Origin: Pseudomonas oryzae
GTDB taxonomy: Bacteria > Pseudomonadota > Gammaproteobacteria > Pseudomonadales > Pseudomonadaceae
Reading direction: 5' to 3'
Assembly (NCBI RefSeq): GCF_900104805.1
Contig: NZ_LT629751.1
Span: 3,391,001-3,455,000, forward strand
DNA length: 64,000 nt
Program-made: the position numbers and the translations under genes
In this document: piece by piece, positions 1 through 8,530 of the stretch
Layout: each line of letters starts with the position of its first letter
Position numbering within the stretch: the stretch's first letter is position 1
Notes under the pieces: generated by a model
Seen by the model: only the letters and a program-made list of their open reading frames with translations
What the model was told of the DNA's origin: nothing
Databases searched by the model: none

Positions 1-1193
1 ACCCCGAGCGCGAGGATCAGCACCATCGCGCCCATGGCGACGATGAGGATCGGCTCGATGGCGTCGGCCAGCCGCTTGAGGTCGTAGTCGACCTCCTGCT
101 CGTAGAAGTCGGCGACCTCGACGAACAGGTCGTCCAGCGCGCCGGTCTCCTCGCCCACCGCCATCATCTGCAGCACCAGCGGGGTGAACAGGCCGCTGGC
201 CGCCGCACCGCGGGTCAGCGCTTCGCCGCGCTCGACACCCTCGCGCATGGCGGTGATCGCCTGGCCGATGTGCCGGTTGCCCACCGTGTGGCTGTTGATC
301 GACAGGGTCTGCAGCAGCGGCAGGCCGGCGCGGTACATCATCGCGAAGGTGCGGGTGAAGCGCGCCAGGGCGATGCGCTCGAAGATGCCGCCGACGATCG
401 GCAGCCTGAGCTTCCAGCGATCCCAGACCAGCGCACCGGCCGCGGTGGCGATCCAGCGGCGGAAGGCGACCAGACCGCCAGCAAGCGCGATGCCCATCAG
501 CCACCACCAGGCCTGCATGAATCCGGAAAAACCGATCAGCACGCGGGTCGGCCAGGGCAGTTCGGCGTGGAACTGGGCGAACACCTTGGCGAACGCCGGG
601 ATCACCAGAAGGTTGATCACCGCCAGCGCCACGCCCATGGCGATCAGCACGAACAGCGGGTAGCGGGTGGCCTGCTTGATGCGCTTGCGCGTCTCGCGCT
701 CCATCTCCAGGTAGCCGGCCAGCTGGCGGAAGGCCTGGTCAAGCTGACCGGTGTTCTCGCCGACGCTGATCATGCTGACGAACAGCGGGTTGAACACCCG
801 CGGATGGTTGCCGAGCGCCATGGCCATCGCCGTGCCGGCTTCGAGGTCGCTGCGCAGGGTCTGCAGCACCTCGCGGAAATAGGGATTGCGGGTCGAGTCG
901 GCGAGGCCGCCGATCGCGCTGATGATCGGCACGCCGGCCTTGCTCAGGCTGTGCATCTGCCGGCTGAAGATGATCAGCTCCTCCAACTCGACACGCTCGC
1001 GGCCGAGCAGTTTCTTCAGCTGACGCCAGGCATCGCCGGCGCCGGCGGCCTGCTCGGCCATGGCGTCGATGCTCAGCGGGTCGATGCGCTCGGCCAGCAG
1101 CACGCCGGCGAGCGCCTCGGCACTCGCCGCCTGGCGGGTGCCGCTCACCTTGCGGCCCTGGGCATCGCGCCCGCTGAAGCGGAAGCTCGCCAT
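1..1193 (-). CDS. mshG: MshG, MSHA pilus inner-membrane platform protein (C-terminus cut by window edge)
   Basis: This is the polytopic inner-membrane platform on which the MSHA (type IVa-like) pilus fibre is assembled, paired with the MshE ATPase. About 397 codons are visible, and the last few codons lie beyond the left edge. The reading frame begins MASFRFSGRDAQGRKVSG, typical of the GspF/PilC family. It shows two type II secretion F domains, the second containing GLPLLQSLSINSHTVGN, and hydrophobic segments near residues 165-190 and 215-235 and at the visible end. The start ATG shares its A with the mshE stop (TGATG at 1191-1195), which implies translational coupling. Identification rests on the family pattern and on position next to mshE. 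Confidence 0.93.
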   Translation of the reverse strand, partial: MASFRFSGRDAQGRKVSGTRQAASAEALAGVLLAERIDPLSIDAMAEQAAGAGDAWRQLKKLLGRERVELEELIIFSRQMHSLSKAGVPIISAIGGLADSTRNPYFREVLQTLRSDLEAGTAMAMALGNHPRVFNPLFVSMISVGENTGQLDQAFRQLAGYLEMERETRKRIKQATRYPLFVLIAMGVALAVINLLVIPAFAKVFAQFHAELPWPTRVLIGFSGFMQAWWWLMGIALAGGLVAFRRWIATAAGALVWDRWKLRLPIVGGIFERIALARFTRTFAMMYRAGLPLLQTLSINSHTVGNRHIGQAITAMREGVERGEALTRGAAASGLFTPLVLQMMAVGEETGALDDLFVEVADFYEQEVDYDLKRLADAIEPILIVAMGAMVLILALG

Positions 1194-2914
1194 CAGGCCA
1201 CCCGCTCGTCACTGAGGCTGGCGCTGACCCTGAGCACTTCCTCGACGCTGGTCAGCCCGGCCAGGGCGAAGTCCAGCGCGGCGGCGGCCAGCGGCCGGTA
1301 GGCGGGCTGCGCCCGGGCGGCGTCGATGAACGCCTGCGGGTCGTTGCGGCGCAGCGCGGCGGCCAGCGGCGCGTCGATCTCCAGCAGCTCGTAGACGCCG
1401 ATGCGCCCGAGGTAGCCGGTGTTGTGACACTGGTGGCAGCCGCGGCCGTGGACGAAGCGGCGACCGCCCAGCGCAGCGCCATGGATCGCCTCCAGCCAGC
1501 GCAGTTCGCGCTCGTCCGGGGTCTGCTCGCTGCGGCAGTGCTCGCAGACCCGCCGCACCAGGCGCTGGGCGACCACGGCGTTGAGCGCGTTGGCCACCAG
1601 GAACGGCTCGGCGCCCATGTCGACCAGGCGCAGCGGCGAGGTCAGCGCATCGTTGGTGTGCAGGGTGGACAGCACCAGGTGACCGGTCATCGCCGCGCGC
1701 AGGGCGATCTCGGCGGTCTCTTGGTCGCGGATCTCGCCGACCAGCACGATATCCGGGTCCTGGCGCAGGGCGGCGCGCAGCACGCGGGCGAAGGTCAGCT
1801 CGATCTTCGGGTTGACCTGCACCTGGTTGATCCGCGGCAGGCGGTACTCCACCGGATCCTCGACGGTGATGATCTTCTTCTCCGGGCTGTTCAGCTCGGC
1901 CAGGCCACCGTACAGGGTGGTGGTCTTGCCCGAGCCGGTGGGGCCGGTGACCAGCACCAGGCCGTGCGGGCGCTGCAGCAGCACGCGCAGGCGCGCCAGC
2001 ATCTCGGCAGGCATGCCGGTGCGTTCGAGCTGGAACACCCCGGCGCTCTGGTCGAGCAGACGCAGCACCACCGATTCGCCGAACTGCACCGGCATGGTCG
2101 ATACGCGCACGTCGAGGTTGTGGTTCTTGACCCGGATGTTGAAGCGGCCGTCCTGCGGCAGGCGCTTCTCGGAGATGTCCAGGCCGGCCATGATCTTCAG
2201 GCGCAGGACCAGTGCCGAGGCGATGCGCGCCTCCTTGATCAGCTGCTCGTTGAGCACGCCGTCGATGCGCTGGCGGATGCGCAGCACCTGCTCGTCCGGC
2301 TCGATGTGGATGTCCGAGGCCTTCATCTGCACGGCATCCTCGAACAGCATCTGCAGCAGGCGCACCACCGGGGCGTCGCTGTTGTCGAGGCTGAGGCCGC
2401 TGAAGTCGAAGTCGCTCTCCTCCAGGCGCTCGTCGAGCTGGCCGGCCAGCGAGGCGATCTCGCTGGTGCGCCGGTAGAAGCGGTCGAGGCAGTCGAGCAG
2501 GTCGCGCTCCAGCACCACCGCCGGCTTGAGCGGCTGACGCAGCACGCGGGCCATCTCGTCGAGGGCGAACAGGTCGAGCGGGTCGCTCATGCCGACCAGC
2601 AGGCCGTCGCCCTCCTCGATCAGCAGGATGACCCGGAAACGGCGGGCCAGGGCCTCCGGCAGGCGCTGTACCAGTTTCTCGTTGAACTTGAACTGGCGCA
2701 GGTCGACGTAGGGGATGTCGAGCTGGCGCGACAGCGCCTCGAGCAGCTTCTGCTCGCTGATGAAGCCCATCTCGACCACCGCGCGGCCGAGCTTGGCGCC
2801 ACTGCGCTTCTGCTCGTCGAGCGCCAGCTGCAGCTGGCCTTCGCTGATCAGCCCGGACTGGACCAGCAGGTCCCCCAGGCGCACCTTGCGCCGGTGCAGT
2901 TCTTGGCTGTCCAT
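1193..2914 (-). CDS. mshE: MshE, MSHA pilus extension ATPase with MshEN c-di-GMP-binding motifs
   Basis: Hexameric GspE/PilB-type ATPase of 573 residues that powers pilus extension from the cytoplasm. Two 24-residue MshEN motifs lie in the first 65 residues: RLGDLLVQSGLISEGQLQLA and onward, and KLGRAVVEMGFISEQKLLEA and onward. They match the known cyclic di-GMP-binding pattern, the second with K in place of the leading R. Walker A is GPTGSGKT at about residues 324-331. Walker B lies in DPDIVLVGEIRD, and the CEHC and CHQC pairs form the usual zinc element near the C-terminus. The frame is open far upstream, but the start at 2914 is fixed by homology and by the TGATG overlap with mshN. Control by c-di-GMP is inferred from the motif. 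Confidence 0.95.
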   Translation of the reverse strand: MDSQELHRRKVRLGDLLVQSGLISEGQLQLALDEQKRSGAKLGRAVVEMGFISEQKLLEALSRQLDIPYVDLRQFKFNEKLVQRLPEALARRFRVILLIEEGDGLLVGMSDPLDLFALDEMARVLRQPLKPAVVLERDLLDCLDRFYRRTSEIASLAGQLDERLEESDFDFSGLSLDNSDAPVVRLLQMLFEDAVQMKASDIHIEPDEQVLRIRQRIDGVLNEQLIKEARIASALVLRLKIMAGLDISEKRLPQDGRFNIRVKNHNLDVRVSTMPVQFGESVVLRLLDQSAGVFQLERTGMPAEMLARLRVLLQRPHGLVLVTGPTGSGKTTTLYGGLAELNSPEKKIITVEDPVEYRLPRINQVQVNPKIELTFARVLRAALRQDPDIVLVGEIRDQETAEIALRAAMTGHLVLSTLHTNDALTSPLRLVDMGAEPFLVANALNAVVAQRLVRRVCEHCRSEQTPDERELRWLEAIHGAALGGRRFVHGRGCHQCHNTGYLGRIGVYELLEIDAPLAAALRRNDPQAFIDAARAQPAYRPLAAAALDFALAGLTSVEEVLRVSASLSDERVA

Positions 2915-4350
2915 CAGGACTGTCCTCCCAGGGCCTGTGCCCGCTCGCGGGCGTAGCGCCGGCTGTCGTCGTCGAGGCCGCTGCCCTGCAGCGCCTGGCG
3001 ATAGTGGTGGCCGGCGGCGGCACGTTCGCCGAGCTGTTCGAGGGCGATGCCGAGGCCCAGCTGCCAGCTGGCCTGTTCTGGGCGCAGCAGCACCAGATTG
3101 CGGTACAGGCGGGCACTCTCCTGCCACTGCCCCGCCTGCTGGTAGATGGCAGCGAGCAGGGCGTGGTAGGCCGGATCGCCGGCCAGCGGCGGCATCCGCG
3201 CGGCCAGGTTGGCGATCGCGGCCGACGTGTCGCCGGCCTGCAACTGGGCGCGGGCGAGCAGCACGCGCAGCTCGCTGTCGGCGGGGAAGCGCGCCAGCTG
3301 TGCCGGCAGCTCGGCGAGCAGCCGCGCGCCCTGGCCGTCGGCCAGCCAGGCGCGGGCCAGCCAGCGCAGCGCCTCGCGGTGCTCCGGCTGCTGCCGCACG
3401 AGCTGTTCGAGCAGGGCGATGGCACGGCCGCGCTCGCCGACGAGCAGCGCCTGGCGCGCCTCGCTCAGCGTATCGGGACGGTGACTGGCGACGCTGGCCC
3501 GCGCGGCGCTGGCCTGCGCGGTGCTGACCGGCGCCGCGCTGGTCTGCGGCGCCCGAGCCACCGCCACTGGCGCGGCGGGTGCTGTCGGCGCGACGCTCGG
3601 GGCCGGCGCCACGACGGGCTGGATACGCGTGGCGCGCGCCTCTTCGCCGGCGCGGGCCTGCGGTGCGGCGGCGGGTTCGTCGGCGCTCGCCACCGGCAGC
3701 TCGGCCGGCGGCGGCTCGGCCTCCGCCTGCAGCGGCACCTCGACCCACAGCTGCCAGCGCTCGCCGGCAGGCTCCAGCCGGTCGAGCACCTGCAGGTCGT
3801 CGCCGAGGCCGACCAGCAGTAGTTCGGCGCCCTCGCCCAGCGGCTGCAGGCTCCAGTTCAGGCTGCGCCCGTCGCGCTCCAGGCGGCCGGCGCGCGGGCC
3901 GCCGTCGTTCATCTGCAGGTGCGGCAGGCGCAGGCTGACCACGCCGCTCTGCTCGCTGCGCCGGTATTCCGGGGCGCGGTCGAGCAGCAGCTGGAGGACG
4001 AAGCGCTGCTCGCTCTGCTGCGGCAGGGTGGCCAGCAGCTGGATCGCCGCAGGCGCGCGGCTGTCGGCCGGCGCGGCGACAGCCGCAGCCACCGGTTCGG
4101 CTACGGCGGCCGCGGCGTTCACGCCCGCGGCGGGCGGCTGCGCGGGCACGGGCGCGGGCAACTGACGCACCAGCAGCACGGCGACCAGCGCCAGCGCCGC
4201 TGCGGGCAACAGCAGCCACAGCCGGCGCTGCGCGGCGCGACGTCCGGCGGCGCCCTCGTCGACCGCCCGCAGGCTGCCCAGCGCGGCGCGCTCGTCCGCA
4301 GACGCCTGGCGGCTTTCCAGGTCGCGCAGCATGTCGTTGACCAGGCTCAC
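2914..4350 (-). CDS. mshN: MshN, TPR-containing MSHA biogenesis protein
   Basis: Protein of 478 residues starting with GTG (SLVNDMLRDLESRQ follows). The start codon overlaps the mshM stop in a GTGA junction at 4347-4350. It has a short cytoplasmic N-terminus, one membrane segment at about residues 44-61, a long Ala/Pro/Gln/Val-rich low-complexity stretch, and a C-terminal tetratricopeptide-like region (repeats such as LSEARQALLVGERGRAIALL and REALRWLARAWLADGQGARL). The family is a structural or adaptor component of MSHA assembly, probably anchored in the inner membrane with its TPRs in the periplasm. Sequence conservation in this family is low, so the name rests largely on order in the operon and topology. 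Confidence 0.82.
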   Translation of the reverse strand: MSLVNDMLRDLESRQASADERAALGSLRAVDEGAAGRRAAQRRLWLLLPAAALALVAVLLVRQLPAPVPAQPPAAGVNAAAAVAEPVAAAVAAPADSRAPAAIQLLATLPQQSEQRFVLQLLLDRAPEYRRSEQSGVVSLRLPHLQMNDGGPRAGRLERDGRSLNWSLQPLGEGAELLLVGLGDDLQVLDRLEPAGERWQLWVEVPLQAEAEPPPAELPVASADEPAAAPQARAGEEARATRIQPVVAPAPSVAPTAPAAPVAVARAPQTSAAPVSTAQASAARASVASHRPDTLSEARQALLVGERGRAIALLEQLVRQQPEHREALRWLARAWLADGQGARLLAELPAQLARFPADSELRVLLARAQLQAGDTSAAIANLAARMPPLAGDPAYHALLAAIYQQAGQWQESARLYRNLVLLRPEQASWQLGLGIALEQLGERAAAGHHYRQALQGSGLDDDSRRYARERAQALGGQS

Positions 4351-5291
4351 GGCAGCAGCCCTCCGTGCCCCAGCCAGCCCTGCAGCGAGGGCCACAGCAG
4401 CACCAGCGCGAGCAGGCCGCCGGCACTGGCCAGGCTCCAGCCCAGCGGCAGGAAGCCGGCCTGCAGGAAGGACCGGGCGCCCTCGGTGTCGCGCAGCGCG
4501 CGCTGCACGTGAGCGGCACGTACGCGGCGGCTGCCGGCGCCGTAGGCGGCCATCAGCGCCTTGTGGGCGAGGATGTTGATCAGCCGCGGAATACCGCCGC
4601 TGTCGGCGGCCAGGCGGCGCACGGCCCGCGTGTCGAACAGCGCCTGGCCCTGGTAGCCGGCCTGGCGCAGGCGCTCCTCGAGGTAGCGCCGGGTGTCGGC
4701 GGCATCCAGCGGCCGCAGGCGGTAGGAGAAGGTGATGCGCTGGCGTAGCTGGCGCAGCTCCGCGCGCTCGAGCAGCGCGTCCAGCTCCGGCTGGCCGAAC
4801 AGTACCACCTGCAGCAGCTTGTGACGTTCGGTTTCCAGGTTGGTCAGCAGGCGCACCGCCTCGAGAGTCTCCGGCGGCAGCGCCTGCGCCTCGTCGATCA
4901 GCAGCACGGTGCGCCGCCCCTGTCTGGCCAGCTCGATCAGCCGGCGGTTGAGCGCCGTCAGCAGGCCGTGCTGGTCGAAGCGGTCGACATCGTCGATGCG
5001 CAACTCCTGGGCCAGGGCACGGCGCAGACCGTTCGGGGTGAGCGAGGGGTTGGGCAGCCAGGCCAGCTGCCAGCGCTCGGCATCCCGGCCCAGCGCGTTG
5101 ATCAGCGCGCGGCACAGCAGGGTCTTGCCCGTGCCGACCTCGCCGCTGACCTTGATGAAACCCTCGCCTTCACCCAGGGCCACGCGCAGCAGGTTGAGAC
5201 AGGCCTGATAGGGGGCCAGCCGCACCAGGAAGGCGGTGTTGGGGGTGAGGGCGAAGGGTTTCTCGCGCAGGCCGAAGAAGTCGAGGTACAT
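4347..5291 (-). CDS. mshM: MshM, ExeA-like AAA ATPase of the MSHA system
   Basis: ATPase of 314 residues of the GspA/ExeA type, starting MYLDFFGLREKPFALTPN, a characteristic N-terminus. Walker A is GEVGTGKT at residues 50-57, Walker B is TVLLIDEAQ, and sensor residues follow in the GGIPRLINILAHKAL region. A hydrophobic segment near residues 280-300 suggests a membrane anchor. In the related ExeA/ExeB system the ATPase helps to insert or assemble the secretin, and MshM is expected to act with the secretin MshL encoded just upstream. The mshL stop lies three bases before the mshM start, and the mshM stop overlaps the mshN GTG. Confidence 0.92.
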   Translation of the reverse strand: MYLDFFGLREKPFALTPNTAFLVRLAPYQACLNLLRVALGEGEGFIKVSGEVGTGKTLLCRALINALGRDAERWQLAWLPNPSLTPNGLRRALAQELRIDDVDRFDQHGLLTALNRRLIELARQGRRTVLLIDEAQALPPETLEAVRLLTNLETERHKLLQVVLFGQPELDALLERAELRQLRQRITFSYRLRPLDAADTRRYLEERLRQAGYQGQALFDTRAVRRLAADSGGIPRLINILAHKALMAAYGAGSRRVRAAHVQRALRDTEGARSFLQAGFLPLGWSLASAGGLLALVLLWPSLQGWLGHGGLLP

Positions 5292-5294
5292 GCC

Positions 5295-6890
5295 TTACCT
5301 CAGCTCGCGGAAGCTGGCCGCGCTCTTCTGCAGCTCGTCCAGCCAGGTGTCGGCGCCGATCACCTGCGGGCGCAGGAGGATCACCAGCTCGCTGCGCTCC
5401 AGATCCTTGCGCTGCTGCTGGAAGAACCAGCCGAGGAACGGCAGCTTGGACATCCAGGGCACGTTGGCGTCGGTGTTGCTGTTGATATCCTCGAGCAGGC
5501 CGCCGATCACCACCACCTGGCCGCTGCGCGCGCGGACGATGGAGTCGGACTGGCGGGTGGTGGACAGCGCCAGCGGCAGGTTGAGTTCCTTGTCCTCGCC
5601 GAGGGTGATGACCTTGTTCTGGTCCTGCACGCGGCTCACCGTCGGCCGCACGTGCAGGGTGACCTCCTCCTGCCGGTTGATCTGCGGCGTCACGTCCAGC
5701 GAGATGCCGGAGAAGAACGGCGTCAGGGTGACGTCCTGGGTCGGCTCGGAGACGCCGGCCAGCGTCGTGGTGTTGGTCGAGGAGATGTCGGTGACGAAGT
5801 ACTCGTCGGTGCCGACCTTGATCACCGCCTTCTGGTTGTTCAGCGTGGAGATGCGCGGGCTGGACAGTACACGCACCTGGCCCTGGGTCTCCAGCAGTTG
5901 CAGCAGGGCGCTGAAGTCGCCGCTGGTGTACAGCGCGCTGAACACCCCGCCGATGCCCGAGGCGCCGCTCAGCGCCTCGCCGGTCAGGTCGAGGTCGAGC
6001 CGGCTGCCCAGCTGGGTCCAGTTGATCCCGGCCTGGAACTGGTCGCTCAGGCGCACCTCGAGGATCTTCGCCTCGAGGATCACCTGGCGCTGCAGGTTCT
6101 GCTCGGCCTGCTTGAGGAAGGCCTCGACGTTCTGCTGGTCGGCGCTCGAGGCGCGCACCACCAGCAGGCTGGCCTGCGGGTTGACCACCACCTTGTTGCC
6201 CGCCTCGTCACCGATCAGCGCGCCGATCACGTCGGCCACCTCGCGCCAGAAGTCGACCTGGCTGGAGGTCACCACCTGGCTGGCGTTGACCGTGTTCGCC
6301 CGGTTGCTGGTGGTGGTGCCGTCGTTGCTGTCGTTGCTGGTTTCCTCGGAAGTGGTGACCGTGCCGGCGCTGACCCGGGTGTCGGTTTCACCGCGACGCT
6401 GCAGGTTGAGGTAGTTGAGGTCGTAGGTGCGGGTCAGCAGCTGGTTGGGCAGGATGCGGTAGCCGTAGCTGGTTCGCTGGAAGTCGTAGCCGTAGCTGTC
6501 GCGCACCGCGGTCAGCACCTCGTCGAGGGTGACGTTGCGCAGGCTGAAGGTGATGGTGCCGGTCACCTCGGGGTGCACCACCAGGTTCTGTCCGGCGCTG
6601 TCCATCAGGCTGAGGAAGAACTCGCGGGCGTCCATGTCGCGCGCCGCCACGTCGAAGCGCGGCCCGCCGGCCAGCGCGGCGACCTCGGGCAGCAGCGGCG
6701 GCAGCAGCGCGGCCTGTACCGCCGGCGGCGGCGTCTGGCTCTGGCGGCTCTGCGCCAGGGCCTCGTCGAACAGGCGGTCACCCTGCTCGCGCAGCTGGCG
6801 GTCGCCGTCGGTGAAGGTCTGGCAGGCGGCCAGCAGGCAGCCGGCGGTGAGCAGGCCCAGGTGCTTCAGGCGAAAGGGCATGATGGACAT
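5295..6890 (-). CDS. mshL: MshL, outer-membrane secretin of the MSHA pilus
   Basis: Secretin of about 531 residues forming the outer-membrane pore through which the pilus passes. The N-terminus has a lipoprotein signal with LAAC at residues 20-23, so it may be a lipidated secretin. A secretin/TonB short N-terminal domain follows (DAREFFLSLMDSAGQNLVVH) and then N1-like domains. The C-terminal secretin core contains the VRVLSSPRISTLNNQKAVIKVG and VVVIGGLLEDI type motifs. I chose the ATG at 6890 because its A is shared with the mshK stop (TGATG); a TTG one codon upstream and an ATG three codons downstream are alternatives. Confidence 0.93.
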   Translation of the reverse strand: MSIMPFRLKHLGLLTAGCLLAACQTFTDGDRQLREQGDRLFDEALAQSRQSQTPPPAVQAALLPPLLPEVAALAGGPRFDVAARDMDAREFFLSLMDSAGQNLVVHPEVTGTITFSLRNVTLDEVLTAVRDSYGYDFQRTSYGYRILPNQLLTRTYDLNYLNLQRRGETDTRVSAGTVTTSEETSNDSNDGTTTSNRANTVNASQVVTSSQVDFWREVADVIGALIGDEAGNKVVVNPQASLLVVRASSADQQNVEAFLKQAEQNLQRQVILEAKILEVRLSDQFQAGINWTQLGSRLDLDLTGEALSGASGIGGVFSALYTSGDFSALLQLLETQGQVRVLSSPRISTLNNQKAVIKVGTDEYFVTDISSTNTTTLAGVSEPTQDVTLTPFFSGISLDVTPQINRQEEVTLHVRPTVSRVQDQNKVITLGEDKELNLPLALSTTRQSDSIVRARSGQVVVIGGLLEDINSNTDANVPWMSKLPFLGWFFQQQRKDLERSELVILLRPQVIGADTWLDELQKSAASFRELR

Positions 6891-7243
6891 CAACGGCTCG
6901 GGCTCCGGGTGGCGGGAGTCACAATGGGATGGCTCAGGTGCAGCTCGCTGCGCTGCCCCTGACGTTCGATCAGCACGCTGCGCGCGCGAATGGCCAGCAC
7001 GCGCAGCTCGCCGAGGCGTTCGCCGACCGCGAGGCTGCGGCCGCCGATCACCGCGCGGGCGCCGGCCGGGCCGCGCAGGATGGCCTGCAGCAGCGCTGCG
7101 GATGCCGCCTCGCCGGCCGCCGCGGCCGGGCCGCTCGGCGCCCGCGGCGGCTGGGTCGGATCGAGGGCGGCGCCAGCCAGCGGCGGCACGGCCAGGGCAA
7201 GGATCAGCAGCAGCGCCCTAGACACCGACCCACCCCGCTTCAC
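6890..7243 (-). CDS. mshK: MshK, small periplasmic MSHA biogenesis protein
   Basis: Small exported protein of 117 residues if the GTG at 7243 is used, or 111 if translation begins at the GTG at 7225. Neither has a convincing Shine-Dalgarno site. Either start leaves a signal peptide (SRALLLILALAVPPLAGA) followed by LDPTQPP, the hallmark of PilP/GspC-like small proteins, and a C-terminal region containing AVIGGRSLAVGERLGELRV. MshK is thought to link the inner-membrane subcomplex with the secretin. It overlaps the 3' end of mshJ by 8 or 26 bases and shares one base with mshL. Naming depends on operon order. Confidence 0.8.
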   Translation of the reverse strand: MKRGGSVSRALLLILALAVPPLAGAALDPTQPPRAPSGPAAAAGEAASAALLQAILRGPAGARAVIGGRSLAVGERLGELRVLAIRARSVLIERQGQRSELHLSHPIVTPATRSPSR

Positions 7244-7910
7244 GACTCAGCGTGTACAGTTCGATGGTGATCCGCGCCTTGCCCGGGCCGGCTTCGCCGA
7301 CCTGGTAGTCGAGGCGCTCCCAGAACAGCCGGCGACCGCCGACGACCTGGCTCTGCTGCTCGATACCGCGCAGGTAGTCGCGCAGCTCGAAGTAGCTGCC
7401 CTCCAGGGTCACGCGCATGCCGTGGCGATACAGCAAGGGGGCGGCCGCGACGGCCGGTGTGGAGCCGATCTTGGCCTCGGCCGGCGCCGCGCCAGGCAGC
7501 TCGAGCGGGGCGGAGAAGCTCTCCAGCCCGAGCAGGTGCAGACCGGGGCGCTGCTGCAGCAGGTCCTGCAGCACCCGCTGCATGCGCGGCGGGTCGATCA
7601 GCGCGGCGGTACCGGCCGCCAGCTCCGCCAGCTGCTGCTCGCGCAGCGCCTGGGCAGCGAGCAGGGCCTGGCGCACCGCCAGGTCGGGATCGACCGCGGC
7701 GCGGGCCAGCAGCTCCGCCTGCGCGGTGCGCGCCTCGAGGGTCCGGGCCTGCGCCGCCTGGCGCGCGCTGTCGAGCTGGCTCACGCGCTGGCTCAGCGGC
7801 TCGTGGCCGAGCGCCAGCCAGGCCATGCCCGGCAGCAGCAGGGCGACCAGCACGGCCAGCCATTGCTCGCGCGGCCCCAGGGCCTGCCAGCGTTGCAACA
7901 GGGCATTCAT
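7218..7910 (-). CDS. mshJ: MshJ, PilO-like inner-membrane MSHA protein
   Basis: Bitopic protein of 230 residues with a short cytoplasmic tail (MNALLQRWQALGPREQW), a transmembrane helix at about residues 18-36, an Ala/Gln-rich coiled coil up to about residue 110, and a compact C-terminal domain (VTLEGSYFELRDYLRGIEQQ) of the PilO/GspM ferredoxin-like type. It is predicted to form the alignment subcomplex with the PilN-like protein encoded upstream. Its ATG overlaps the upstream stop as ATGA at 7907-7910. It ends with TAG inside the beginning of mshK. Confidence 0.87.
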   Translation of the reverse strand: MNALLQRWQALGPREQWLAVLVALLLPGMAWLALGHEPLSQRVSQLDSARQAAQARTLEARTAQAELLARAAVDPDLAVRQALLAAQALREQQLAELAAGTAALIDPPRMQRVLQDLLQQRPGLHLLGLESFSAPLELPGAAPAEAKIGSTPAVAAAPLLYRHGMRVTLEGSYFELRDYLRGIEQQSQVVGGRRLFWERLDYQVGEAGPGKARITIELYTLSREAGWVGV

Positions 7911-8530
7911 TGCCCGTCCTCCTTGGTGGTCGCCTGCGAGGCGAGGCGAAAGCGCAGCACGTCGGCGGCGTCGCGCTCGAGATCGAAGCGGGCGAACTGG
8001 CGGCCGGCGAAGGCCGGGCTGCGCCCCAGGCTGTTCAGGTAGACGGGCAGCAGCGCCGGCTGCTGGCTGGCCCCCTCCAGCAACAGGTCGCGGCCGCCCT
8101 GCTCGAGACGAATGGTGCTCAGCCAGACGCCACCCAGGTGACGCTCGGCGAGGGCGTCGAGCGCCGGGCTGAAGCCGCCACTGCGCTCGGCCTGCAGGAC
8201 CTTCAGGTAGTCGGCGACGCGCTGCAGCTCGCGGTTGTCGCGTTCCACCTCGGCCAGGCGCTGCGGCAGGCGCGGATCGGCCTGCGGCTCGCGGAACTCC
8301 CGGCGCGCGGTCGCCAGTTCGGCCTCGGCCTGGGCGGCCTCCTGCTCGGCCGTGGCCACAAGGCTTTCCAGGCCGTGCAGGCGCCACAGTTGCCAGGCGG
8401 CATCGCCCAGCACGGCCAGCAGCAGCGCCAGCACAGCGCACAGCAGCAGGGCACGGGACGGCCGGCCCGCGCTCGCCGGTTGCGCCGGCTGGTAGAGATT
8501 GAGGTTCGGCATCGCGGTCCCTGCGCTCAT
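7907..8530 (-). CDS. PilN/GspL-C-like MSHA protein (second MshI-type gene)
   Basis: Protein of 207 residues beginning MSAGTAMPNLNLYQPAQPAS. The PNLNLYQP sequence resembles the short N-terminus by which PilN binds the groove of PilM. One transmembrane helix lies at about residues 28-48, followed by a coiled coil (QEAAQAEAELATARREFREP) and a PilN-type C-terminal fold (VWLSTIRLEQGGRDLLLEGA). It lies between the PilM-like mshI and the PilO-like mshJ, the expected place for PilN in the alignment complex. Both ends overlap the neighbours as ATGA. An ATG six codons downstream is possible, but overlap with the mshI stop favours 8530. Confidence 0.85.
   Translation of the reverse strand: MSAGTAMPNLNLYQPAQPASAGRPSRALLLCAVLALLLAVLGDAAWQLWRLHGLESLVATAEQEAAQAEAELATARREFREPQADPRLPQRLAEVERDNRELQRVADYLKVLQAERSGGFSPALDALAERHLGGVWLSTIRLEQGGRDLLLEGASQQPALLPVYLNSLGRSPAFAGRQFARFDLERDAADVLRFRLASQATTKEDGQ

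Noticed and set aside
4821..6962. A 713-codon open frame antisense to mshM and mshL
   Set aside because: Composition is typical of a shadow frame and the minus-strand genes carry complete ATPase and secretin motifs.
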